NCBI GenBank assembly: GCA_037783415.1
Contig: JAZGTN010000036.1
Span: forward strand, 320,001 to 384,000
DNA from: Leptasterias polaris
Lineage: Eukaryota > Echinodermata > Asteroidea > Forcipulatida > Asteriidae
DNA: 64,000 bases
Direction: 5' to 3'
The position numbers and the translations under genes were made by a program. Within the stretch, counting starts at the first letter, position 1. Each line of letters opens with the position of its first letter. Positions 35,171 to 45,436 of this stretch are shown piece by piece. Under the pieces are notes generated by a model. The model worked only from the letters and a program-made list of their open reading frames with translations, searched no databases and was not told where the DNA came from.

Positions 35171-36929
35171 GTACAAAGAAATCAATACAGCATGAAGGCC
35201 TATAGCAAACCTGCATGTTACATGTAATTACAGCAACACTTCTGTTTAAACATGCAATTCAAAAAACAATTTTGTAGTAATACTATGAAAAAAATATGTT
35301 AAATTAAGGGCAATTGTACTGCAGTTTTAAACTTAGGAAAAACAAGTTTGATTATTATGGTGATTGAAGAGGACAGTAAGTCGTGGAAGTTGCAACACCA
35401 AAGGATTAATCTCTTTTTGGAATGTTTATCTTGGGTAAGTAGCCCGAACCTAATGCTGGTCTTGTGAGAAATGCCACCATGCTCCATTGCTAGGCTTCTG
35501 TTGATGGTGATGATGATTTAGTCACATTCCTCAGAGAGGGAAGCACAACGAACTGTAAAGGAAGAAATAGGAAATATATTTGTAAGAAAAATTTAAACAA
35601 TTGCCAAAACTATATGGTTTACACAACTCTGTGGTCTGCGATGGTACAGACATGGCAGCAAAACTTATCAGTGCCAAGCCTTGACCATGAAGTTATTGAA
35701 TATAATTAATTTTAAATTAAAGACCCAGTTACAAATATGGCATTTATAAATTGTGCGCTAATCAGTTAAAGGGGTTTTAGACGAATAGGTTACAAATGAA
35801 TTGACTTGGGTACGCTGGTGGTTAACCTGGGTACGATTTGAAATGGGTACAAGTTAGACCCGGCTACTGATGCACCGCCTCTACACAGTAAGCAGGGCAC
35901 CGGTTTAATTACGAGAGCGTTCTTAGACGTGGATTGCGATGGATGGGGTTTCACCGATCGTTGACTTAAAATTTATCAATTTGTGAGTACAACAATGCCT
36001 GTCTGATTTTGCATCTTTGACATGTTTGATATATCGAGAAGCCACGTCGGCGGTTTTAAAATAACAGCGCCCCCAGTTACTGGGTCTTCCTACTACTAGT
36101 ACTACTCTTGTAGGTAAAAAAAAACTTGGGTACAACCACGAGTTGACCTGTATCAAAATTAGTATAGCCAAACTTTGGACCAAACTCAAAACTGAGTATG
36201 ATTTACTTGCTATCAATTACATGACAATCTCAATGTATGATGATTGATAATAAAGTCCGTTTGTTGATGGGAAAATCCTGGAATTTTATGGGTATAGACA
36301 TATCCCATGCAAGTTTAGTACATAATTAATACTATAGTATTATTAACTACATGGCCAACCACATTACATGCACCAACCTGACATACCAAAAGTACTTGTT
36401 CACGTACATTGTTACAAGAAAATTATACTTAAAATCACGTTTTAAACAAAACACTTACCAAATCATGCTATTTTAGTTCTGATCACACAACACGAGGCAA
36501 GCACAAAAACGTGGCGAGTCGAGTGTGATGCTGATCACCGATGATTCTTTCTCTTGTTCTTGAGTTTCACTGTAAAATTCACATCTGATCTGTCATCACT
36601 GTCATTTCAGTTTCACACTATCAGTTGTTGAAATTAAATTGCCCTCAAAAACCTCCTAATCCTACTTAAAAATGGGAAGCTTTAATCATTTACACTAAAA
36701 AGTGTTCAGTCATCATTTCAAACTGATGACTCATTGTGGAAGAGAAGGGGCTCTAACCACAGGTGTTCAATTTACATACGCTAAGTCAGGGTGCCAGTGC
36801 TGGTCTTAATCAAAGATCGTATAGCGCCACCAAGCGGCAGCCTTATGCTATCTTTGTGTTAAATAAACTTGCGCAGTCCTTTTACTGCTTTGAATATGCA
36901 GTGACTGCATACTACCATACCATGTGTCC
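35171..36929. other. Central spacer of the 33.3-38.06 kb element, non-coding
   Basis: Unique-looking sequence with only short chance open frames. No transposase, gag or RT motif in any frame. Confidence 0.5.
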
Positions 36930-38052
36930 AATAATTTTGCAGATAATTTTTTCTTTTACTCATAGTATGCATACCTCCTATAGTTTGACCTGGGTTTTTA
37001 TGCAGTTTTTATTGCAGTAGGGTAAAGTTATAATATTAACAAACAAATTACCATTGTTTTACTGTAAGGATACTGCAGTAAAGTTAAAGTGAATCTACAG
37101 TAAACTAAGAATATAAATACTATAGTATTACTTCAAAAATACTGCAGAGTCACTATAGTTTGACTTGGGTTTTTATGCAGTTCTTATTGCAGTAAAGTTA
37201 TAGTATTATCAAACAAATTACCATTGTTTTACTACAAGGATACTGCCGTTTTTATTGCAGTAAAGTTAAAGTGAATCTACAGTAAACTAAGAATATAAAT
37301 ACTATAGTATTACTTCAAAAATACTGCAGATTCACTATAGTTTGACTTGGGGGTTTTATGCAGTTTTTATTGCAGTAAAGTTATAGTATTATCAAATAAA
37401 TTACCATTGTTTTACTACTAGGATACTGCAGTATTACTGCAGTTTTTATTGCAGTAAAGTTGAAGTGAATCTACAGTAAACCAAGAATAGAAATACTATA
37501 GTATTACTTCAAAAATACTGCAGATTCACTATAGTTTGACTTGGGTTTTTATGCAGTTTTTATTGCAGTAAAGTTATAGTATTATCAAATAAATTACCAT
37601 TGTTTTACTACAAGGATACTGCAGTATTACTGCAGTTTTTATTGCAGTAAAGTTAAAGTGAATCTACAGTAAACCAAGAATAGAAATACTATATAGTATT
37701 ACTTCAAAAATACTGCAGATTCACTATAGTTTGACTTGGGTTTTTATGCAGTTCGCAGTAACGTTATAGTATTATCAAACAAATTACCATTGTTTTACTA
37801 CAAGGATACTGCAGTATTACTGCAGTTTTTATTGCAGTAAAGTTAAAGTGAATCTACAGTAAACTAAGAATAGAAATACTATAGTATTACTTCATAAATA
37901 CTGCAGATTCACTATAGTTTGACTTGGGTTTTTACTGTAGTAAAACTACAGTAGTTTTACTTTAGGGAAAACTTTACTTGTACTTTACTTACAACAGTAA
38001 AACTTTATGTACTTTAGTAAAAGTACAGTTTTACTATAGTAAATCAATGGTG
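36930..38052. repeat. Right subterminal array, ~190-bp units
   Basis: About five or six units, marked by GACTTGGG followed by a T-run near 37,161, 37,345, 37,540, 37,733 and 37,920. Each has ATACTGCAGATTCACTATAG and TTTTTATTGCAGTAAAGTT. The palindromes CTGCAG and CTATAG are shared with the left array although the unit differs. Confidence 0.9.
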
Positions 38053-38065
38053 GATTTTTATAAGG

Positions 38066-38127
38066 GGGGGTGGGTGCGCAGCAACACCCCCCCCCCCCAC
38101 AATCGTACGTACAAAAAATGTCTTTGA
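38066..38127 (+). repeat. 62-bp direct repeat, right copy
   Basis: Essentially identical to 33,253-33,314 (GTGCGCAGCAAC, C-run, AATCGTACGTAC, AAAAAATGTCTTTGA) and in the same orientation. Confidence 0.9.
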
Positions 38128-38565
38128 TATTGTGCTCGTATATATCTCATTACCAATTTGTAACCAATCAGCAATCTTGTGTTTGTATGTTTGACAGGGT
38201 TTCAGTGGTTTTGAAAAATTTATGGTTTGTATCAGCAAAGATCTATTAATATTGTTGTCCCTGGTTGACTTGCAATGGGCCTGCTTGACATTATAGGTTA
38301 AGAAGATCTAAAAGGAAATAAGTCAGACTCTCCCATTCTTACTAACACCCCATCCAACCTTCACATATTGATCTTAAAAAAACAACACTTAATCCTAGTT
38401 TTCTAACCCAGATTCCTGTTCTTAAAAACTGAGTGCTGGTGGCCCCCATCTCTCTCCATCTGAGTCAGACCACTACTGCATATAATGTGGTGTAACCATA
38501 AATGTGCTGTCGTCAAAAAGAGCAATACTTGAGTCTCCAACCACCATCACATGGAGTAATGCATT
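38128..38565. other. Non-coding, no gene seen
   Basis: No domain seen. The last ~30 bases (ACATGGAGTAATGCATTGCC) resemble a diverged copy of the 66-bp minisatellite unit that resumes after the hAT element. Confidence 0.4.
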
Positions 38566-40665
38566 GCCCTCGGCAGCGGCGGCGGAACACTTTTAAAAGT
38601 GGGGGGGCAAATTTTGTCCCCATGTATTTTATTTCCATTTGCACAACATAGGTATATAGGCACACACCGGGTATGTTGGGCAATTTTGGGGGTACAAACA
38701 GACCCACACATGACTTTGGAGGTCTTCCAGGAGTAGATTAGACCAATCCCTAAATTTTGCAAACGAAACCGTCAAATTTGGCCGTTATCGAGCATTTTCA
38801 AAAAACTAAGTTCACGTGATTTATCTGAACCAATTTTTTTTACGCAGATAAATCATATGATCTTTGGAGTTAATCGCGACTGTACCTCAAAACTCTTTCT
38901 AGAAAGGTGACAAGCATTTTTCAAAACGGGCGCACAAGAAATCTTCTTTGCTGAATTATCGAAAATAGATTGATTTAGTTGAGAAGCTTTAACTAAAAAG
39001 TTCAAGTTTAAGCAAATACTTGGGTCGGTGTTCAACCGGGAAGGGGGGGGGGGGTGCTAAAACCAATGTGTTGGGTGGGGTCCAGGGGCCGGCCTTACGG
39101 CCCCTGGTAGGGTCCAGGGGCGAAGCCCCGGTGGGGGTCCTGGGGGCAAAGCCCCCTTGAGTTTGAGCTTTTGGCGTTTTGGGGGTGAAAAATTAAGCCT
39201 CTTTATGCATTAGAAAAAAAGACATACTTTTTAAGCACTTCTGATCCATATAAATCTTTTTAATTTTATTTAATATTTTTCAATGATGCTCCGAGCTCCC
39301 TCTTGTTAGAACTTATTGCCACTCATCTGGGTTAGGCTGATAATATTCTGGGGACTTCTTGCGGGCATTGTGTACAAAACGGGTACATTGTCAGCAAATG
39401 TTTTTGTTTTAAATAATAATACTGCGGACGTTGTTGATAAGAACATTATGGGCGGTGCTACCTACTTTTCATCACTGGGCGGCAAATTCCATGAATAAGT
39501 GGGCGGCAAACCCATATCCTACAGACAAACCTTTGTTTTGCGAAAGTGGTGTCACATAATAATAACTTATACCAGATTACTGTTAAAAAATGAAATTATA
39601 AGTTTAACCAGGGCATAAATGTAGTGTGTAATTTGGAAAGGTATAGGGCTGCAGACCTTTTTAATCCCTGAACATCATAGCCGACTAATATGAAAAATGT
39701 GGAAAGGAAGCAACGCGTGATGATATTCATTTTGGATCTCGTCGGTATCTGGTTTCATGCATATTCATTAAAAACATCGCGGGTAAAAAAACATTACTAT
39801 CCGGCGTTTCTCAAATTCAAGTGTAGTACTACACAGGCAATCCATAAGGGGGAAAAACCATTGAATGCCGGAACGACGTGAGATATATTTTATCATGGAC
39901 AAATTAGCCCGTTGGTTTCAAATGCTTAATATGTTATTGACTTGCAAATTTAAACAATTACAAGTGAGTTATCATAAAAGTATGGTGTTCAATATCTGTC
40001 ACCTCGCACCTCGTACCTCGCGTTATCGAATCTCCCGTATAAAAGAGTAATTTCGCAGGGGAAAAAAATTACGAATGGCAAAGGAAGAAGTTAAAGATGC
40101 ATTGCCCGTAATTTGGACAAAACTTGACGGTCAAAAATTGATTTAAATGTAAAATTTGTATTCCGGGGTAGGAAGTCGTGTGTGAGATCGGGCTCAGAGA
40201 TTATGCATCAAATTGCGGCTAAGCCTGTAATTGCGGCTGACGGCTTCTAGTGGGAATAACGCACGGAGACACGTTGTGGCGCAGCCGGGATTCCGGACCC
40301 AGCCCGCTATAAAGTCACCCGATCGCTGCTGGTTATGGCCCGGCCATGCAGTACACTCGACCAGCAGTGACTCGCACTGCAGGACTGGTGAAATGTGCAT
40401 CGTGGGCCATTACTAATCTATTGTCCGGGGATGGCAACTCGCCTACGTTTGCGTTAATTGCTGTTTTTTGTTAGGCCTATATGAATCGGATTATTTTGAG
40501 AAACTTAAAGGTGTGTATAAATATTACAAACGGGGTTGTCAGTGAACCCTAATTTGGTTTCAATAGCTCGATATAAAGTGGGGGGGGGCAAAATGACTAC
40601 CTTTTCAAAAGTGGGGGGGCAACTGCCCCCCTTGCCCCCCCGGTTCCGCCGCCGGTGGCCCTCGG
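38566..40665. mobile_element. hAT-type non-autonomous element with 8-bp target duplication
   Basis: GCCCTCGG flanks the element at 38,566-38,573 and 40,658-40,665. The 2,084-bp element starts CAGCGGCGGCGGAAC and ends GTTCCGCCGCCGGTG, terminal inverted repeats matching at 14 of 15 positions and in typical hAT form (CA..GGCGG) with the class's 8-bp duplication. Further in, both ends have G/C runs and ACTTTTNAAAAG. The interior carries a G/C-rich palindromic piece (GGGTCCAGGGGCGAAGCCCC, about 39,080-39,160) and no transposase, so it would need a hAT transposase in trans. The flanks continue as minisatellite units. Confidence 0.88.
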
Positions 40666-41205
40666 AGAGATGTTAACATTAAATCTGAACACCCCCAACA
40701 ATATAAAGCATGAAGTAACGTATTGTCTTCGAAGAGATGTTAACATTAAATCTGAACACCCCCAACAATTTAAAGCATGAAGTAACGTATTGTCCTCGAA
40801 GAGATGTTAACACTAATTTTAAACACCCAACATTATAAAGCATGAAGTAACGTATTGTCCTCGGAGAGATGTTAACATTAAATCTAAACATCCCCAACAT
40901 TATAGAGCATGAGGTAACGTATTGTCCTCGAAGAGATGTTGACATTAAATTTAAACACCCCCAACATTATAAAGCATGACGTAACGTATTGTCCTCGAAG
41001 AGATGTTAACATTAAATCTAAACACCCCCAACAATTTAAAGCATGAAGTAACGTATTGTCCTCGAAGAGATGTTAACATTAAATCTTCTGAACACCCCCA
41101 ACATTATAAAGCATGAAGTAACGTATTGTCCTCGGAGAGATGTTGACATTAAATCTGAACACCCCCAACATTATAAAGCATGAAGTAACGTATTGTCCTA
41201 TATTG
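40658..41205. repeat. ~66-bp minisatellite, ~8 units
   Basis: GAGATGTTAACATTAAATCT, AACACCCCCAACA, then TAAAGCATGAAGTAACG and TATTGTCCTCG repeat at about 66-67-bp spacing (40,668; 40,735; 40,801 and on). A single unit-like copy lies left of the hAT element, so the insertion is at the array's edge. Confidence 0.93.
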
Positions 41206-41619
41206 ACCCCAACCCAATCCTGAAAAGCAAAAGAAAGAGTTCAAGGTTTACTTAAACTGGTACGGTAAAGTTTCAAAGTAACAGACTCATTTTTTTAATC
41301 TGTGGTCTGTTTTGGACTTTCAACGTGTGATCCAAGTTCTTAGTTTTTCTAAATTTACTTTGGTCATACAGTAATTTATACAGATCATGTTCATGGTCTT
41401 AGTCTTTCAGTTATTAGTTTCTAAGCCTTGGTCCTTGCTACATGGTGGAGTTAAAGGTCTGAACTATAAAGGTCTGAACTACAATATTACTTATCACACA
41501 AGCGCGAGTGGAATACAGAAAAATATACCGCTTCTGTAGATATGGGACGCAGACGCACTATATTTTTCTGTATTTCATGAACCCACATGTTATCCTCCAG
41601 CTTGGTTTGTTGTTATTTG
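41206..41619. other. Non-coding, no feature seen
   Basis: The words GGTCTGAACTA and AAATATACCGCTTCTGTAG/CTATATTTTTCTGTATTTC form a loose inverted match near 41,515-41,578. No gene. Confidence 0.35.
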
Positions 41620-42121
41620 ATGCCATACTATAAGCATGCCCGAAATATATTATCATCTTACATAATATCACCCGCCATGCTTGTTAGCGAGGCCGGTGTC
41701 ATAGGGAAATCTGTCCCCGGAGATTCTGTCCCCCATATGGGAAATTAACGTGGGCTGGAGAGGGATGATTCAAAAGAGGGTGCTATCAAAAGCAGTTTGT
41801 ACACAGTTCTCCATATGGGGGGACAGAATCTCCTGCCACACCGGCGTCGCGCGGTGAGTCACACCATTAGGCTAACTTACCAATAATCATTGATCGGCAG
41901 AATCTCTACCTATAAGCACCTGAATACAAAGTGGATGTGTTCAATGTGATTCATCCATTGATGATTCGGAGACATTTTGGGGCGAAAACTTCCGCAACCA
42001 GAACTTTGCAGAAGAAGTCATTATTTCATGAGGCGGCCATGATGGCGGCCTCGCTAACAAGCGTGGCGGGTGATATTATGTAAGATGATAATATATTTCG
42101 GGCACGCTTATAGTATGGCAT
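41620..42121. mobile_element. Fold-back element with 75-bp terminal inverted repeats (MITE)
   Basis: The arm at 41,620-41,694 (starts ATGCCATACTATAAGC, ends GTTAGCGAGGCC) is repeated inverted at 42,047-42,121 with very few differences (for example CATGCC versus CGTGCC). An inner inverted pair (GATTCTGTCCCCCATATGGG; CCATATGGGGGGACAGAATC) extends the symmetry. The 502-bp size, lack of coding capacity and high arm identity mark a MITE. A target duplication is not evident, so the superfamily is unassigned. Confidence 0.88.
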
Positions 42122-42390
42122 CTCCCCCCCTCAAGCGTTGCTTATTAACAGCGGTGGGTAGTCGGATCGGGTGGTCAGATCCTGGATTCACAGAAATACG
42201 TGGGTGATCAAGACAGACTAATCTGTTGTTTTTGCCCATGAAGATGTCTTATTAAAACCAAGGTTCAAGAAGAGAATAAGTTGAGTTAAGGAGTTGGATC
42301 CAAGTAGTCTACCAATTAAGTTTGATGCAAGACATACTAATTAAGTACTGTGTGTACTGAGTGCTAGTTATTTCTGCTAACTTTTTTGGT
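42122..42390. other. Short non-coding gap
   Basis: No feature seen; 3' flank of the minus-strand exon. Confidence 0.4.
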
Positions 42391-43106
42391 CTATGTCATG
42401 ATGGAATCTCTTTTGGAAGCAAGGTTGTTCATGAACACAGTATTTGTCTGATGTCCAATAAGGGACTTAAAATGATCAAACAAATATCGGGGTTCAAACA
42501 AGAAAGGCCACTTTTGTTTTACAACTTCCAGGGCAGCTGGCTGTTTGTTGACATCACAACGTTGACTGAAATATGTACATTCCATGTAGTCATTAACCAT
42601 TGATGTGTCTCTGTCTCTTTTTTGAAACTCGAGATCAAGCCATTTTCTCTTTTCTTCAAGTGAATCCTGGTTCTCTCCCTCAGGAAACTCAACAGGTTGC
42701 CACTGTGAACAGCCGTACGAGTCTTTAACTTGGTTTTTCCTGGGAACTTTATCTGCTGTGCTATTCAGATCACGATGCTTCCTCTTTTCAGCCATAGCCT
42801 GTCGAATGGTGTGATGATTATAGTAGGTTGTTTCTAATGAACGAGCAAATCCTTCACTGCCAGTTCCACAATCATTTTCAAATGATAAAGGAGACATGGC
42901 AATGATTGTATTGGCGATTGATCTAAAAATTGATCTACTTGGCTTCTCTCTGCAGTGGATGAATTCATCCACAATGACTTTTTGAGTTAACAACCTATCT
43001 TTAGGTGATGGCCGCCTCTTCTTCTGTATTGCAGCCATGAATGTATGGGGCCATCGGTCAGTCCTCGGAGAGAAAGTCGTCTTTGCAACATGTTCACTGC
43101 ACTGGC
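42391..43106 (-). CDS. Terminal exon of a multigene-family protein (WQPVEFPEGEN...WPFLFE type)
   Basis: On the minus strand a splice acceptor (TTATACAG) precedes 43,106. The frame is open with QCSEHVAKTTFSPRTDRWPH before the internal Met at 43,038, and ends in TAG at 42,391-42,393. It contains FMAAIQKKRRPSPKDRL, a basic and acidic helical middle, then SQWQPVEFPEGENQDSLEEK, MECTYFSQRCDVN, KQKWPFLFEPRYLFDHF and LIGH. The block of a hydrophobic YLP/FP-E-GE segment, a TY-QR motif and WPFLFE is one I know from uncharacterised proteins expanded in fish, cnidarians and echinoderms, sometimes with N-terminal zinc fingers or SAM-like parts. The exon is intact; upstream exons to its right were not recognised. 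Related to the dead exon at 27,148-27,560. Confidence 0.7.
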
Positions 43107-45396
43107 CTGTATAACATGGAAATATATTAGTAAAACAAAATTATGTTATAAAAAATAACAAAGAGCTGATCAAGATTGTGTTTGATCAATGTACCTGCAT
43201 AAAACCATCAGGGGTTTGCTCCATTAGGTCATGTATCCACGCACATGACACTATGAAAATCTTCGTCGTGAAAATGTAGTGAACCCCACTTTTCTCCGTG
43301 AAATTGCAAATTCCCCTTTTCACCTTGTTTTCACGGAGTTCCCTTCCAACTAGCCAGAGTCTAAGTGTTTCACGTTGTTTTCACGGAGCTGTGCTGCTAA
43401 TTGGCCGCCCAAGGCTACTGTGTGGCCGTTAAGTGCAGTATAATCTCTCCATGATCTCACGGAGAATTCATGGAGAATTCACGGAGTATTCAAGGTGTCC
43501 TTAGAATGAACACAGCTGGATAGATTAGTTTAATGAAGGTAATTTGTCAACCTGACAGATGGGTTTATTAGTCTGTCTTGTGGTTTCACCTTGTTTCGGG
43601 TCAGCAATGCTTGTCAGCATAACACACACCGAATGGGTTGAGTGGTTGTGTGAACGGTGTGTACATGTACAATGTACATGTAGCCTACGTTGGAATACGT
43701 TGCACATTGATAGAATAAACGAAATTGTTCAGTGGGTCACGTGATAGTATCAGTTATTGCGTGTTGCTTGCATGATGTGCCGGTGTCACGTCCTCGACGT
43801 TCTGGCGTTCTGAGCGTTCCAGATGACGTACGCAGGCGCGGCCGTACTGTTCGTTCCAGCCGTGTTGGTGACGCAGTCTCTTTCTTGTGCTCTTAAATTG
43901 TCAGACAATACCGCGTCGTAAGAATATTTCTTAGATTGGGCACGTACCGTAGGCCTACAGCCCTCTTTCCCCCCTCTGTCAGGACTTCCACATACCTCCC
44001 CGCCGCTGGTAAGGTAATGAATTATTATTGATGTCTTCACATCTAGAGTTACGAAACGACTTGACATGCTTGTGCGTTCATCACTACTAGTAGTAGTAGT
44101 AGCCTACCACAGCTCATGAGCGACGCCATGACAGCTAGAGACTAGAGGAACACTCAGTGCCGACACAAAATTGACTACTTTCGCTTGCTGCGCGCAGCCA
44201 TGACATGACATAATCTTATTATATTTAGCCTTCGAGAAAGACTCTGCTAGGGTCGAAACGTCAGGCCACTAACTTATTTTTTGTATATTTAGTCGTCTGG
44301 AACGTTTAGTACGCCGCCAGAATGCTCAGTGCGCGAAATTTTTTCTGCCATCACGGCCGCGATCGTTGTTGATGCTCACTTGCTCACTACTGTCTATCAC
44401 CATGCGTCACACGCACCGTGCTCGCGGCACAGTAAAGACCGATACACATACGACCACGTGTTTGTATGGTGCATGCAGCCACATGGTGCAAAGTCCATCT
44501 ATCAGCATGCTGTGATTGGCTGTAGATATATCCATATTCATGAAGAAAGCTTGGCTAGACTTCAACTCGGTACACGTTCACAGTGTATGTAGTGGAGGCT
44601 GTGGATTTTTGTACTATACACACGCCCTTGTACCATTTCTCTATGCTTGTACTAAGGCTACTAACATCGAGAACGTTCGCTGAGGGACCTTGTATTAACG
44701 TTGCCTCTGCGATGCCACCGAAGTGCGTTATCATCGGACGTGGTACTTCGTTAATTTTCCATCAATGCTGAATCTTTCTCTAGTGGATGAACATTAACTG
44801 CTTATAAAAAAGGTTCTGTTTGTAATAGATCTTCAAATTAGAAATCTATTGAAATGGAAAAGAAATTGCGAGCGAATTAAGTTTGATTTTAGTCCATCCA
44901 GTAAAAAAAATTAAAAACACCAGTTGAGGAAAGCCCTCTTAATTACAAAAATAATAACAAATTAAGCTTAAATTTTTCAGGTCCCATGATACAAAACAGT
45001 CTCAATTTAACATCAGTCAATATGTTTTGGGAATCATCAGGCGAAAAAGAAGGTGGAAAAACAATTAAAATAATTTGACAATAATAAATTTTATTCAATC
45101 AACAAATTCACAATGACAGCCAATCATTATAAGGTAATCTGAGGTTAAACAAATAATTGTGAAATTTTACAGATTCTTTGGCCTATATATTACATTCTTT
45201 CTTTACAATTTTTAAATTGTAATTCTTGTGTTATTAATTTTTGTGGTCTAAACAAAGTTTCATCCTAAAGGACAAACAAGTTAATTTTTAGAATGAACTC
45301 CACAACTTTAAAAAGTGTTTATAGGAGCCTACATTGCAACCCAAATTCAGGACATCGAATAAATACATCAGCAAAAGAGCGTATACAACTAGTAAA
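43107..45396. other. Non-coding, upstream exons not found
   Basis: Upstream exons of the minus-strand gene should lie here but none is convincing. The words TTTTCACGGAGTTCCC and TTTTCACGGAGCTGTG repeat near 43,325 and 43,378. At about 44,230-44,265 AGACTCTGCTAGGGTCGAAA followed by CGTCAGG resembles the stem II and 3' core of a hammerhead ribozyme without its CTGATGA part. An (AGT)n run is at 44,084-44,102. Confidence 0.35.
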
Positions 45397-45436
45397 TTAC
45401 CCAGATAACATCTTACATTGGGCCAACGTTGGCGAT
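45397..45436 (+). repeat. Left terminal inverted repeat of the 17-kb element
   Basis: TTACCCAGATAACATCTTAC, then ATTGGGCCAACGTTGGC. It pairs with 62,408-62,447 in inverted orientation, with an almost perfect outer 16 bp and a conserved inner GCCAACGTTGG palindrome. Confidence 0.8.

Larger units (their letters stand above)
33314..38059. mobile_element. 4.7-kb non-autonomous element with two subterminal arrays
   Basis: AAAAATCCAC at 33,314-33,323 is mirrored by GTGGATTTTT at 38,050-38,059. Inside each, CTATAGT/ACTATAG words begin at once (CACTATAGTTTTAC on the left; TTTTACTATAGTAAATC on the right). The left array (33,321-35,170) and right array (36,930-38,052) use the same palindromic words ACTATAGT and CTGCAGT but different unit lengths. 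The middle 1.7 kb has no transposase. The layout is that of a non-autonomous CACTA-like element. Target duplication is not clear. Confidence 0.6.

Noticed and set aside
44712..44769. MPPKCVIIG... frame resembling a THAP start
   Set aside because: It lacks the following CxxC/HxFP pattern and ends after 19 codons, so resemblance is too weak.
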